Shown piece after piece: positions 35,179 through 43,687 of a DNA stretch of 64,000 nucleotides (position 1 is the stretch's first letter; the number at the start of each line of letters is the position of its first letter). The notes under the pieces are model-generated. The model searched no databases. It was not told the origin of the DNA and worked only from the letters and a program-made list of their open reading frames with translations. This stretch comes from LMUY01 sp964244585 (lineage in GTDB: Bacteria > Pseudomonadota > Alphaproteobacteria > Acetobacterales > Acetobacteraceae), in assembly GCA_964244585.1 (NCBI GenBank), contig CAXTJM010000004.1, forward strand, positions 167,770 through 231,769, given 5' to 3'. The position numbers and the translations under genes were made by a program.

Positions 35179-36983
35179 CAGTGCCCGCGCGCTGCGTCCG
35201 TCGTGGCCGCCAGGGCGGGATCGACCCACCAGGCCGCGAAATCCAGGCCGGTCCGCACCGGCTTGGCGGGATGGCCGAAGCGGTTCCAATAGGCCACGTG
35301 CACCTCCTGCAGATGCCATTGCGGGACCATGTACCAACCCCACAGCAGCAGCCGGTCCAGCGCGTGCGACGCGGTGACCAGATCGTCATGCGTCTTGGCG
35401 CCGACCAGGTCCGTCACCATGGCGTCCACCGCCGGGTGGCACACGCCGGCGACGTTCGCGGTGCCCGGCAGGTTGGCGCTGCGGCAGCTCCAATAGTCGA
35501 TCTGCTCGTTGCCTAGCGACTCGCTTTCCGGGACCTGCGCCACGGCCATGTCGAAATCCAGGTCGTCCATCCGCTTCTGGTACTGCGCCGCGTCGATGGT
35601 GCGGATGTGCGCGTCGATGCCCAGCCGTCCGAGCCATTGCGAGTAGGGCAGGCCGATGCGTTCGAAGGCGGGTTCGTCCAGTAGGATCTCGAAGCTCATC
35701 TGCTGCCCGGCGGCATTGACCAGCTTGCGGTCCTTCACCGTCCAGCCGGCGTCCTTCAGCAGGTCGAGCGCGCGGCGCAGCCCCTCCCGGTTGTTGCCGG
35801 ACCCGTCGGTCACCGGCAGCGCGAACGGCGTGGTGAACAGCTCGGGCGGCAGCTTGGCCCGGAACGGCTCCAGCAGCGCCAGCTCGGCCCCTTGCGGCAG
35901 GCCGGAGGACGCGTATTCGCTCTCGCTGAAATAGCTCTCCGTGCGGGTGTAGGTGCCGTAGAACAGGTTCTTGTTCATCCATTGGAAGTCGAACACTTCG
36001 TCCATCGCCTGCCGCACCCGGCGGTCGGCAAACACGCTCCGCCGCGTGTTCATAGCGAAGGCCTGCATGCCCGTGGGCAGGTGCAACGGCAGCGACTCCC
36101 TCTTCACCAGGCCGCTGGTCACGGCCGGGAAGTCGTAGGCGGTGGCCCAGTTCTTCGCGATGCCCTCCTGGCGGAAATCCACCTGGCCGGCCTTGAACGC
36201 CTCCAATGCGACCGTCGGGTCGCGGAAATACTCGTAGCGGATGGTATCGAAGTTGTTCAGCCCGCGGCCGGTCGGCAGGGTGGCGGCCCACCAGTTCGCC
36301 GCGCGCTTGTAGACGATGGTGCGGCCCGGCTCGATCCTCTCCACCTGGTAGGGGCCGCTGCCAAGCGGCGCATCGGCCAACGGTGCGGAGAAATCCCGTC
36401 CCTTCCACCAATGCTCCGGCAGGACGGGGATCTGGCCGAGGATCATCGGCAGTTCTCGATTCTCGTCGGTCTTGAAGTGGAACACGACGGTGCGTTCGCC
36501 GGTCGCCTGCGCGTCCGCCACGTCGCCCCAATAGGTGCGGTACGACGGCCGGCCCTGCTCCCGCAGCGTGTTGAACGACCACACCACGTCGGACGCCAGC
36601 ACCGGCGTGCCGTCGTTGAAATGCGCCTCCGGCCGCAACGTGAACGTGACCGAGCGGTGATCCGCCGCCACGTCCACCGACTGGGCGAGATGGGCGTAGC
36701 TGGTGGACGCCTCGTCCGGGTTGTCCACCATCAGCGTGTCCCAGACGCGCCCGATGCCGCTGGCCGGGCTGCCGCGGACGATGAACGGGTTGAGGCTGTC
36801 GAAGCTGCCGATCGCCGCCAGGGCTACACTGCCGCCCTTGGGCGCGTCGGGCCGGGCATCCGGCAAGTGGTCGAAATCCGCCGGGAGCTGCAGTTGGCCA
36901 AGCAGCGAGAGGCCGTAGGTCGGCTCTGCCGCCGCAGGCGTCGCGGCCAGCGCGGCAGCGGCGAGCCAGGCAATCAGTCTCAT
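35178..36983 (-). CDS. yejA: Peptide ABC transporter substrate-binding protein YejA-like
   Basis: A 601-residue periplasmic binding protein of the SBP_bac_5 group. The signal peptide MRLIAWLAAAALAATPAAAEP is followed by YGLSLLGQLQLPADFDHLPDARPDAPKGG, the YejA-type start of the mature protein (FDHFNYV.P.APKGG in relatives). Then come SFDSLNPFIVRG, TFTLRPEAHFNDGTPVLASDVVWSF and near the end MVPQWHLQEVHVAYWNRFGHP. It delivers peptides to YejBE. ATG 36983 overlaps the stop of the phosphatase gene by 4 bases. Confidence 0.94.
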   Translation of the reverse strand: MRLIAWLAAAALAATPAAAEPTYGLSLLGQLQLPADFDHLPDARPDAPKGGSVALAAIGSFDSLNPFIVRGSPASGIGRVWDTLMVDNPDEASTSYAHLAQSVDVAADHRSVTFTLRPEAHFNDGTPVLASDVVWSFNTLREQGRPSYRTYWGDVADAQATGERTVVFHFKTDENRELPMILGQIPVLPEHWWKGRDFSAPLADAPLGSGPYQVERIEPGRTIVYKRAANWWAATLPTGRGLNNFDTIRYEYFRDPTVALEAFKAGQVDFRQEGIAKNWATAYDFPAVTSGLVKRESLPLHLPTGMQAFAMNTRRSVFADRRVRQAMDEVFDFQWMNKNLFYGTYTRTESYFSESEYASSGLPQGAELALLEPFRAKLPPELFTTPFALPVTDGSGNNREGLRRALDLLKDAGWTVKDRKLVNAAGQQMSFEILLDEPAFERIGLPYSQWLGRLGIDAHIRTIDAAQYQKRMDDLDFDMAVAQVPESESLGNEQIDYWSCRSANLPGTANVAGVCHPAVDAMVTDLVGAKTHDDLVTASHALDRLLLWGWYMVPQWHLQEVHVAYWNRFGHPAKPVRTGLDFAAWWVDPALAATTDAARGH

Positions 36984-37717
36984 GGCGTGTCCCTCAAGGC
37001 CAGCAGCGCGGATTGCAGCAGGGCGGTGTCGCCCAACGCCAGAACAGTGCCATCGCCGTCGCCGCGCAAGGGCATGCCGTGCCAATCGGTGATGCTGCCG
37101 CCGGCGCCGGCGATCACGGGCACCAGGGCGGCCCAGTCCCAAATCTTCAGCGTCGCCTCCGCCACCACGTCGATCTGCCCCAACGCCAGCAGGCCATAGG
37201 CATAGCAGTCGCCGCCCCACGACACCCGGCGCACCCGGCTCGCCAGGCGCTGCCACCGCGGCGCCTCCGTCTCCCGGAAGATCGCGGGCGAGGTGCAGCT
37301 CAACTCCGCCTCCGCCAGCGCCGGGCATGGACGGCAGCCGGCGCGGCCATGCCCGCCACGAAACAGGGTCGGCCGGCCCGCTACGCCCAGCCACCGCTCC
37401 CCGGTGATCGGCTGGTCGATCACGCCCAGCACGGGGGTGTCGCCATCCAGCAAGGCGATCAGGGTGCCGAATTGCGGCCGGCCGGTGATGAAGGCGCGGG
37501 TGCCGTCGATCGGGTCCAGCACCCAGCGAAAGCGCGCTCCGGCCCGGTCTTCGCCGGCTTCCTCGCCAAGCACGGCATGGTCCGGGAAACGGTCCGCCAG
37601 CAACCCGCGCATCGCCGCCTCGGCCTCGCGGTCGGCGATCGTCACCGGGCTGTCATCGCCCTTCAGCTCCGCCGCGGCGCCGGCCCGGAACCAGGGGCGG
37701 ATGGCGGCGCCCGCCAC
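36980..37717 (-). CDS. Inositol-monophosphatase/HisN-type phosphatase
   Basis: A Mg-dependent phosphatase of the IMPase superfamily, closest in look to alphaproteobacterial histidinol-phosphatase HisN. Motifs in order: DDSPVTIADREAEAAMRGLL, HAVLGEEAGED (metal ligand Glu), WVLDPIDGTRAFITGRPQFGTLIAL (metal ligands DPIDGT), GGDCYAYGLLALGQIDVVAEATLKIWDWAALVPVIAGAGG (WD motif). From GTG 37717 it has 245 residues, but the family's first helix continues in frame upstream to about 37762 with no ATG, GTG or TTG before the stop at 37804, so the true start may be non-canonical (see findings). It is translationally coupled to yejA. Substrate (histidinol phosphate, inositol phosphate, other) is not determined. 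Confidence 0.85.
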   Translation of the reverse strand: MAGAAIRPWFRAGAAAELKGDDSPVTIADREAEAAMRGLLADRFPDHAVLGEEAGEDRAGARFRWVLDPIDGTRAFITGRPQFGTLIALLDGDTPVLGVIDQPITGERWLGVAGRPTLFRGGHGRAGCRPCPALAEAELSCTSPAIFRETEAPRWQRLASRVRRVSWGGDCYAYGLLALGQIDVVAEATLKIWDWAALVPVIAGAGGSITDWHGMPLRGDGDGTVLALGDTALLQSALLALRDTP

Positions 37718-37758
37718 GTCGGCGGCAGCCTCCGCCGCCGCGAGCGCGCTGTCGAGTT

Positions 37759-37995
37759 CTATTTTGCGAGCTGCGGCAGCGGGTTGGGCTGGTTCTGCGA
37801 ACTATCCGTCGGCGGCAGGACCTTGGCGTTTGGTGGCTGTTGGGAGTTGTCGGTCTGTCCCTGCGACTGGTTCTGGTTCGCCGAAGGCTGGCCATTCTGC
37901 TGCCCGCTCACGGCAGACCCGCCCTGCGCCATCGCCGCGATGGGACTGGCCAACAATGCCGCCGCAACCACCAGCCTGCCCAAGCTACCCGCCAT
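37759..37995 (-). CDS. Small exported Q/N-rich hypothetical protein
   Basis: A 78-residue protein from ATG 37995, preceded by GGGAAG; GTG 38019 is a longer alternative. A clear signal peptide (LGRLVVAAALLASPIAAMA) is followed by a mature part of ~55 residues made almost wholly of Gln, Asn, Ser and Pro (GQQNGQPSANQNQSQGQ, then PPTDSSQNQPNPLPQLAK). It has no cysteine. It is the first gene before the phosphatase-yej operon, ending 41 bases before the phosphatase GTG. The function is unknown; composition suggests an intrinsically disordered periplasmic or secreted peptide. Confidence 0.68.
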   Translation of the reverse strand: MAGSLGRLVVAAALLASPIAAMAQGGSAVSGQQNGQPSANQNQSQGQTDNSQQPPNAKVLPPTDSSQNQPNPLPQLAK

Positions 37996-38100
37996 GCCGT
38001 CGCTTCCCTTGCCGCTCACGGCGTTTGCACGCCCGCATTCCCCTACCTAAGCTGCACGACCCTGTTTGCAAACATGCGTCCCACGCCCCTCGAGTGCATC

Positions 38101-38829
38101 GTGAACCCAATCGTCATCATTCCCGCCCGCATGGCGTCTACCCGCCTGCCGGGCAAGCCGCTGGCCGACATCGCCGGCCTGCCCATGATCGTTCGCGTAA
38201 TGCACCGCGCGCAGGAGGCCGATATCGGCCCGGTGGCGGTCGCCTGCGCAGAGGAGGAGATCGCCGCCGTGATCCGCCAGGCGGGGGGCACGGCCGTGAT
38301 GACCAATCCATCGCTGCCCTCCGGCTCCGACCGCGTGCATGCCGCGCTGGGTGAGCTGGACCCGCAGGCGCGGCACGACGTGGTGGTGAACGTGCAGGGC
38401 GACACGCCTATCCTGGACCCGGCCTCGCTGCGCGCCGTGGTGGGGCCGCTTGCCGACCCGGCGATCGATATCGCCACGCTGGTCGCCCCGATCGAATCGG
38501 AGGACGAGGCGTCCAACCCCTCCTTCGTCAAGGCGGCCTGCGTGTTCGAACACGGGCGGGCCGTGTCCCAGGCGCTGTATTTCTCGCGCGCCCGGGTTCC
38601 CGCCGGCGACGGGCCGCTTTGGCACCATATTGGCATCTACGCCTTCCGCCGGCCGGCCCTGGCGCGCTTCGTGGCGCTGCCGGAGAGCCCGTTGGAGCGG
38701 CGCGAGAGCCTGGAACAGCTTCGCGCCCTGGAGGCGGGCATGCGGATCGCCTGCACCCGGGTGGAGCATGGCCCGTTCGGCGTCGATACGCCCCGGGACC
38801 TGGAACGCGCACGGGCCATGCTGGCATGA
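38101..38829 (+). CDS. kdsB: 3-deoxy-manno-octulosonate cytidylyltransferase
   Basis: Activates Kdo to CMP-Kdo for lipopolysaccharide inner-core synthesis. A 242-residue protein starting at GTG 38101 with IVIIPARMASTRLPGKPLADIAGLPMI, the nucleotide-binding signature. VVNVQGDTPILDPASL contains the QGD/EP-type metal site. IGIYAFRRPAL and ERRESLEQLRALEAGMRI follow, with the C-terminal GVDTPRDLERAR motif. ATG 38074 is a longer alternative start. It overlaps the downstream pheA by 4 bases. The neighbouring kdsD-lpt cluster at 59-62.8 kb provides the other LPS steps. Confidence 0.96.
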   Translation: MNPIVIIPARMASTRLPGKPLADIAGLPMIVRVMHRAQEADIGPVAVACAEEEIAAVIRQAGGTAVMTNPSLPSGSDRVHAALGELDPQARHDVVVNVQGDTPILDPASLRAVVGPLADPAIDIATLVAPIESEDEASNPSFVKAACVFEHGRAVSQALYFSRARVPAGDGPLWHHIGIYAFRRPALARFVALPESPLERRESLEQLRALEAGMRIACTRVEHGPFGVDTPRDLERARAMLA

Positions 38830-39677
38830 CGGTCTCGTTCCAGGGCCGGCCCGGCGCCTATTCGGACCTGGCCTGCCGCGCCGCCCTGCCCGGCCTGCCC
38901 ACCCTGCCCTGCGACACGTTCGAGCAGGCGATCGACGCGGTCCGCAGCGGCGCGGCCGACCTCGCCATGCTGCCCTGCGAGAACAGCCTGGCCGGCCGCG
39001 TGCCGGACATCCACGCCCTGCTGCCGGACAGCGGCCTGCACATCGTCGGCGAGCATTTCCAGCGCGTGGAGCATTGCCTGCTCGGCGTGCCCGGCGCCAC
39101 GGTCGGCGACGTGAAGCGTGTGCACTCCCACGCCGTGGCGCTGGGCCAGGTCCGGCACATCCTGCGCGAGTTGGGGGTCGAAGCGGTGGTCGAGGCGGAC
39201 ACCGCCGGGTCGGCGCAGCTCGTCGCGCGCTGGGGCGACAGATCCGACGCCGCCATCGCCTCCTCCCTCGCGGCACAGCTTTACGGGCTGGCGGTGCTGC
39301 GGGCGAACGTGGAGGATTCTAGGGACAACACGACGCGGTTCTACATCACCTCCCGCACGCCGGCGCCGCATGTCCCGGACGCGCCCAACACTCTGACGAC
39401 CTTCGTCTTCCACGTGCGCAACGTGCCGGCAGCGCTGTACAAATGCCTCGGCGGCTTCGCCACCAACGGCGTCAACATGACCAAGCTGGAGAGCTACATG
39501 CTGGCCGGCGAGTTCACCGCGACGCAATTCCTGTGCGACGTGGAAGGCCATCCGGAGCACCCCAACGTGGCACGCGCGCTGGAGGAGCTTGGCTTCTTTT
39601 CGCAGGAGCTGCGGATCCTGGGCGTCTATCCGGGCGCCCCCTGGCGCATAGCGCACCGGTCAGCCGCCGCGGTCTGA
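38826..39677 (+). CDS. pheA: Prephenate dehydratase
   Basis: Converts prephenate to phenylpyruvate in phenylalanine synthesis. The 283-residue monofunctional form: catalytic domain with VSFQGRPGAYSDLACRAALP, ADLAMLPCENSLAGRV and the conserved NTTRFYI motif, then a C-terminal ACT domain (TTFVFHVRNVPAALYKCLGGFATNGVNMTKLESYM) that binds phenylalanine for feedback control. No chorismate mutase domain is present. ATG 38826 overlaps the kdsB stop, an order common in alphaproteobacteria. Confidence 0.96.
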   Translation: MTVSFQGRPGAYSDLACRAALPGLPTLPCDTFEQAIDAVRSGAADLAMLPCENSLAGRVPDIHALLPDSGLHIVGEHFQRVEHCLLGVPGATVGDVKRVHSHAVALGQVRHILRELGVEAVVEADTAGSAQLVARWGDRSDAAIASSLAAQLYGLAVLRANVEDSRDNTTRFYITSRTPAPHVPDAPNTLTTFVFHVRNVPAALYKCLGGFATNGVNMTKLESYMLAGEFTATQFLCDVEGHPEHPNVARALEELGFFSQELRILGVYPGAPWRIAHRSAAAV

Positions 39678-39744
39678 TCGGTTCAGTCGCAATGTCCGAT
39701 GAAATGACCTATATCGGGTGTCCCGCCCGCCCGAGGTCATCCTC

Positions 39745-40170
39745 ATGCCCGACACCAACGTCCCGATCCGCTGGCAACCGGACCGTATCCCGGAACAGCC
39801 GCCCTGGCCGGTGCCGCCGCTGCTGGTGGCGCTCGCGCGCGGCGCGCGCGGCGTGTGCCCGGCCTGCGGCCAGACCCATGCCTTCATCGGCTATCTGCGC
39901 GTGGTGCCGGAATGCATGGTGTGCGGCGCGCCGTTGGGGGAGGTCCGCGCGGACGACGCGCCACCCTACTTCACGGTGTTCATCGTGGCGCATGTCGTCG
40001 TCGGGGCCATGTTCGCGGTCTACCAGGCCTATGACCCGCCCTTCTGGATGCAGGCGGCGATCTGGCTGCCCACCACGGTCGTGATGTCGATGGCGCTGCT
40101 GCGCCCCATCAAGGGCGCCACGCTGGGGTTGATGCTGAAGCTCGGCCTGATGAAGCCTGCCGACGAGTGA
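39745..40170 (+). CDS. DUF983 family membrane protein
   Basis: A 141-residue protein with a zinc-ribbon-like pair CPACGQTHAF and CMVCGAPLGE followed by two transmembrane helices (YFTVFIVAHVVVGAMFAVYQAY and FWMQAAIWLPTTVVMSMALL) and the family end LRPIKGATLGLMLKLGL. This is the DUF983 layout, seen in alphaproteobacteria and linked by gene context to respiratory and iron-sulfur functions, but not experimentally settled. ATG 39745 follows GAGG; GTG 39718 is upstream in frame. It overlaps the UPF0262 gene by 4 bases. Confidence 0.88.
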   Translation: MPDTNVPIRWQPDRIPEQPPWPVPPLLVALARGARGVCPACGQTHAFIGYLRVVPECMVCGAPLGEVRADDAPPYFTVFIVAHVVVGAMFAVYQAYDPPFWMQAAIWLPTTVVMSMALLRPIKGATLGLMLKLGLMKPADE

Positions 40171-40652
40171 GCCAATCCGTCATAGCCGCCTGCGACCGGA
40201 TCGAGCGCGTCGTCCTCGACGGCGAGGCGTTGACCCGGCTGTCGCCGATCCAGGAGGCCGACCGCGTCCAGGCCACCAACGACCTGGCGACCGACAGCCG
40301 CTTCGCGCTCCAGCAGCAGCCTGGACCCTACGTGCTACATCTCTCGGTGCAGGAGGGGCGGCTGGTGTTCGACGTGCGGGATGCCGGGGACGCGCCGATC
40401 CAGGCGGTCGTGCTTGCGCTGGGGCCGTTCCGCGGACTGCTCAAGGACTACCAGATGCTGGTCGACAGCCACATCCTGGCGCTGGAGGAGGGCCGGGCCG
40501 AGCGCGTGCAGGCCATCGACATGGGCCGCCGCGGGCTACACAACGAGGGTGCGACGCTGCTGGTCGAGCGGTTGGACGGCAAGGTCGCCATCGATTTCCC
40601 GACGGCGCGACGGTTGTTCACCCTGGTGTGCGTGCTGCACCAGCGCATCTGA
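40167..40652 (+). CDS. UPF0262 family protein
   Basis: A 161-residue soluble protein of the UPF0262 family, found almost only in alphaproteobacteria. It starts MSQSVIAACDRIERVVLDGEALTRLSP (GTG) and contains the conserved YVLHLSVQEGRLVFDVRD, LGPFRGLLKDYQMLVDSHI and HNEGATLLVERLDGKVAIDFPTARRLFTLVCVLHQR. No catalytic motif is recognised. GTGA overlap with the DUF983 gene indicates co-translation. It helps place the organism among alphaproteobacteria. Confidence 0.92.
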   Translation: MSQSVIAACDRIERVVLDGEALTRLSPIQEADRVQATNDLATDSRFALQQQPGPYVLHLSVQEGRLVFDVRDAGDAPIQAVVLALGPFRGLLKDYQMLVDSHILALEEGRAERVQAIDMGRRGLHNEGATLLVERLDGKVAIDFPTARRLFTLVCVLHQRI

Positions 40653-40661
40653 AGGTCCTGC

Positions 40662-41753
40662 GTGAAGATCGACGGCACCCCGTATCGCTGCATCTGGCTG
40701 GAGCCGTCCGACGGCTGGTCCGTACGCATCATCGACCAGACGAAGCTGCCCTGGTCGCTCGACTTCCTGCGGCTGACCGATGTGGCGCAGGCCGCCCATG
40801 CGATCCGCAGCATGCAGGTCCGCGGCGCCCCGCTGATCGGCGCCATGGCGGCCTACGGCATGGCACTGGCCGTCCGCGCCGACCCGGCGACGGAGGCGAT
40901 GGAGCGGGCGGCGGAGCAGCTCAACGCCACGCGGCCGACCGCGATCAACCTGCGCTGGGCCACCGGCCGCATGCTGACGCGGCTGCGCAACACCGCCCAT
41001 GCCGACCGCCGGCGGGTCGCCTACGAGGAGGCCGGGCTGATCGCGGAGGAGGACGTGGCGCAGAACCAGGCTATTGGCCGGCACGGCGCAGGGCTGGTCC
41101 ACGACGTGCACGCGCGCACCGGCCGCCCGGTCCGCGTGCTGACCCATTGCAATGCCGGGTGGCTCGCGACGGTGGATTGGGGCACCGCCCTCGCCCCGGT
41201 CTACACCGCCTTCGAGGCCGGTATTCCGGTGCAGGTGTGGGTGGACGAGACGCGGCCGCGCAACCAGGGCGCGTTCCTCACCGCGTGGGAGCTTGGCCGC
41301 CACGGCGTGCCCCACACGCTCATCGCCGACAATGCCGGCGGCCACCTGATGCAGCACGGCGACGTGGACCTGGTCATCGTCGGCACCGACCGGGTGACCC
41401 GCACCGGCGACGTCGCCAACAAGATCGGCACCTACTTGAAGGCGCTGGCCGCCCGGGACAATGCGGTGCCGTTCTGGGTCGCCTGCCCGTCCTCCACGAT
41501 CGATTGGACGGTGTCGGACGGGCTGGCGGAGATCGAGATCGAGGAACGCGACGCCACCGAGGTCACCACCGTCACCGGCCGCGGGCTCGATGGCAAGATC
41601 GCCACGGTGCGCACCGCCCCGTCCGGCAGCCCCGCCGCGAACCCCGCCTTCGACGTGACGCCGGCGCGCCTGGTGACGGGGCTGGTCACCGAGCGCGGCC
41701 GCTGCGACGCGACGGCTGCCGGCCTGGCAACCCTGTTCCCCGACAAGGCCTGA
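40662..41753 (+). CDS. mtnA: S-methyl-5-thioribose-1-phosphate isomerase
   Basis: Interconverts 5-methylthioribose 1-phosphate and 5-methylthioribulose 1-phosphate in the methionine salvage (or MTA-isoprenoid shunt) pathway. 363 residues; the eIF2B-like fold shows MQVRGAPLIGAMAAYGMALAV, the catalytic Cys163 in LTHCNAGWLA, and Asp243 in IVGTDRVTRTGDVANKIGTYLKA. GTG 40662 follows AAGG, 9 bases after the UPF0262 stop. The other methionine-salvage genes (mtnK, mtnB, mtnD, mtnC) are not near, so only this step is clustered here. Confidence 0.95.
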   Translation: MKIDGTPYRCIWLEPSDGWSVRIIDQTKLPWSLDFLRLTDVAQAAHAIRSMQVRGAPLIGAMAAYGMALAVRADPATEAMERAAEQLNATRPTAINLRWATGRMLTRLRNTAHADRRRVAYEEAGLIAEEDVAQNQAIGRHGAGLVHDVHARTGRPVRVLTHCNAGWLATVDWGTALAPVYTAFEAGIPVQVWVDETRPRNQGAFLTAWELGRHGVPHTLIADNAGGHLMQHGDVDLVIVGTDRVTRTGDVANKIGTYLKALAARDNAVPFWVACPSSTIDWTVSDGLAEIEIEERDATEVTTVTGRGLDGKIATVRTAPSGSPAANPAFDVTPARLVTGLVTERGRCDATAAGLATLFPDKA

Positions 41754-41761
41754 ATGCAACG

Positions 41762-42616
41762 ATGAGCCTGCGCAACCTGCCGGCCCTGCTGGCCGCCGCC
41801 TGCCTTGCCGCCTGTTCGACCGCTGCTCCCCCCAAGGGGGCGTTGGTCACCAGCCCCTCTGTGCCGTCGGTCCCGGCCGCGGGGTTCGGCCAGGTGCCGC
41901 CCTTCTCGCGCCTGGCCTACGCACCGTTCACCCGCGCGGATGCGATCGCCATCGCGCTGCGCGAGTGGCGCCTCTGGGGCTCCCCGGTGGATGACGATCC
42001 GCCCGGCACGCGGCCGCCGCCGCGCCCGGACGAGAAGCCCGAGCGCTATCCCGGGCTGTGGCAGCGCGTGGGCGAGTATTGGTGGGAGAGCCAGGACGCG
42101 GGGTCGGTCACGGCGTACTGGACCGGCAAGCACGACGCCAACGGCCAGGTCTTCCCGGCGTCGCAGGACGGGCATTACCCGTGGTCGGCGGCGTTCATCT
42201 CCTACATCATGCGCATCGCCGGGGCGCAGGACCGGTTCCCCTACGCGCCGGCCCACGCCGAGTATATCAACGCAGCCAAGTCGCAGGCCGATTCCGGCGG
42301 CGGCAGCCTGGTGGTCACGGCGGAGCGGCCGACCCAGTACGCACCGCAGGCCGGCGACATCATCTGCCTGGGCCGCGGCGGCAGCCGGGCGCTCAGCTAC
42401 GATGACCTGCCCACCTCCTCCTTCCCCGGCCACTGCGATTTCGTCGTCGCCGCCGCGCCAGGCGAATTGACGGTACTCGGCGGCAACGTGGACGATTCGG
42501 TGACGGAGAAGCACATCCCGACCACGCCCGGCGGGATGCTGGCGGACCCGGCCACCGGCGTGGTCGACACGCGCTACCCGTGGTTCGTGGTGCTGCGGGT
42601 GTCGTATGACGCCTGA
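41762..42616 (+). CDS. DUF2272 domain lipoprotein
   Basis: A 284-residue lipoprotein. The signal is RNLPALLAAACLAACS with the lipobox LAAC; the mature N-terminus is Pro/Ser-rich. The DUF2272 domain follows: RADAIAIALREWRLWGSPVDDDP, then YPWSAAFISYIMRIAGAQDRFPYAPAHAEYINAA, and CDFVVAAAPGELTVLGGNVDDSV. The W(S/C)AAFISY(I/V) pattern resembles NlpC/P60-like amidases, but the catalytic Cys position is a Ser here (PWSAAF), as in many DUF2272 members. It starts 8 bases after mtnA. Role unknown; cell-envelope work is likely. Confidence 0.82.
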   Translation: MSLRNLPALLAAACLAACSTAAPPKGALVTSPSVPSVPAAGFGQVPPFSRLAYAPFTRADAIAIALREWRLWGSPVDDDPPGTRPPPRPDEKPERYPGLWQRVGEYWWESQDAGSVTAYWTGKHDANGQVFPASQDGHYPWSAAFISYIMRIAGAQDRFPYAPAHAEYINAAKSQADSGGGSLVVTAERPTQYAPQAGDIICLGRGGSRALSYDDLPTSSFPGHCDFVVAAAPGELTVLGGNVDDSVTEKHIPTTPGGMLADPATGVVDTRYPWFVVLRVSYDA

Positions 42617-42643
42617 CGCGGCAGGCCGCGCCCAGGTTTGGCC

Positions 42644-43084
42644 ATGCCGCTGACCATCAGGCGGTCGGTCCCGGACGATGAAGCGGAGGTGGTCGGGCTG
42701 TGGCATGCCTGCGGCCTGGTCGCGAGCTATAACGACCCTGCCGCGGATTTCAGCTTCGCCCGGGAGGGAGCCTGCTCCGACGTGCTGGTCGCCGAAGACG
42801 AGGCCGGCCGCCTCAGCGGCAGCGTCATGGTCGGGCATGACGGCCATCGCGGGTGGCTCTACTACGTCGCCTCCGCGCCCCACGCCCGCGGCGACGGGAT
42901 TGGCCGGCAGATGGTGCAGGCGGCCGAGGACTGGCTACGGCAGCGCGGCGTGGTCAAGGCCCAGTTGCTGGTGCGCGAGACGAACACCGAAGTGGTCGCC
43001 TTCTACGAGCATCTTGGCTTCGAGACAGCGCCGCGCACCGTCATGGGCAAGTGGCTTGGGCCACCGAGTAGGGTTGCCGGCTAG
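42644..43084 (+). CDS. GNAT family N-acetyltransferase
   Basis: A 146-residue acetyltransferase. The GNAT core is visible: TIRRSVPDDEAEVVGLWHACGLV, a beta4 strand HRGWLYYVASAPHARGDGIGRQMVQAAEDWLRQRGV containing the acetyl-CoA-binding RGxGIG pattern (RGDGIG), then AQLLVRETNTEVVAFYEHLGFE. Length and motifs match the YpeA/RimI-like group. ATG 42644 is preferred to the TTG six bases earlier. Substrate unknown. It shares 4 bases with the convergent rhodanese gene. Confidence 0.88.
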   Translation: MPLTIRRSVPDDEAEVVGLWHACGLVASYNDPAADFSFAREGACSDVLVAEDEAGRLSGSVMVGHDGHRGWLYYVASAPHARGDGIGRQMVQAAEDWLRQRGVVKAQLLVRETNTEVVAFYEHLGFETAPRTVMGKWLGPPSRVAG

Positions 43085-43491
43085 TCGCGCGTCCACGGCA
43101 GCGCCTCGGCCTGCCAGCCTGCCACGTGGCCGCGGGTGCCGGTGCCATCCGGCGGGCCTTCGAACCCGTCCGCGATGTTGAAGACGTGCTGGAAACCGGC
43201 AGCCCGGGCGGCGCTCGCCGCGGCCATCGACCGGACGCCGCTGCGGCACAGGAAGTAGATGTGGTCGTCCGGCGCCAGCCCGGCAGATTGCATGTCCGCC
43301 ACGAAACGGGGGTTCACCTGCATCGTCGGGGCAACCTGCCAGGATAGCAGCACCGGTTGCTTGCCTGCGCCGGCAAGGTCGGGCACGCCGATCTGCGCCC
43401 ACTCGACATCGGTGCGCACGTCCACGAGCTTCGCTCTGGCGTTGCTGACCAGCGCCTCCCATACCTGTTTCGGCGCAACGTCATCGACCAT
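43081..43491 (-). CDS. Rhodanese-like protein
   Basis: A 136-residue single-domain rhodanese. The start ATG 43491 follows GGGAG. KLVDVRTDVEWAQIGVPDL is the family N-terminal CDC25 box. The active-site loop HIYFLCRSGVRSMAAA carries Cys82, so it is predicted to be catalytically competent as a sulfurtransferase (sulfur from thiosulfate or a persulfide to an acceptor). The C-terminal GFQHVFNIADGFEGPPDGTGTRGHVAGWQAEALPWT is typical of alphaproteobacterial homologues. No signal peptide. Physiological acceptor unknown. Confidence 0.9.
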   Translation of the reverse strand: MVDDVAPKQVWEALVSNARAKLVDVRTDVEWAQIGVPDLAGAGKQPVLLSWQVAPTMQVNPRFVADMQSAGLAPDDHIYFLCRSGVRSMAAASAARAAGFQHVFNIADGFEGPPDGTGTRGHVAGWQAEALPWTRD

Positions 43492-43687
43492 GCTCTGCAC
43501 TCCCGGATCGCACGGAGAGTGGCTTAGCACGCAAGCGGCACCCGCGGCATCATCGTGACGTCGAAGGTGCAGAACGTTCCCCCGCACTGGCCGGCGCCAC
43601 CGCACCATGCCGTATCGCCGACGAAACTCAGTCGACCTGAGGGACGCTCTAGGAGTCCTCGCCGAGCGGCGACGGAAATGGTGGCCG

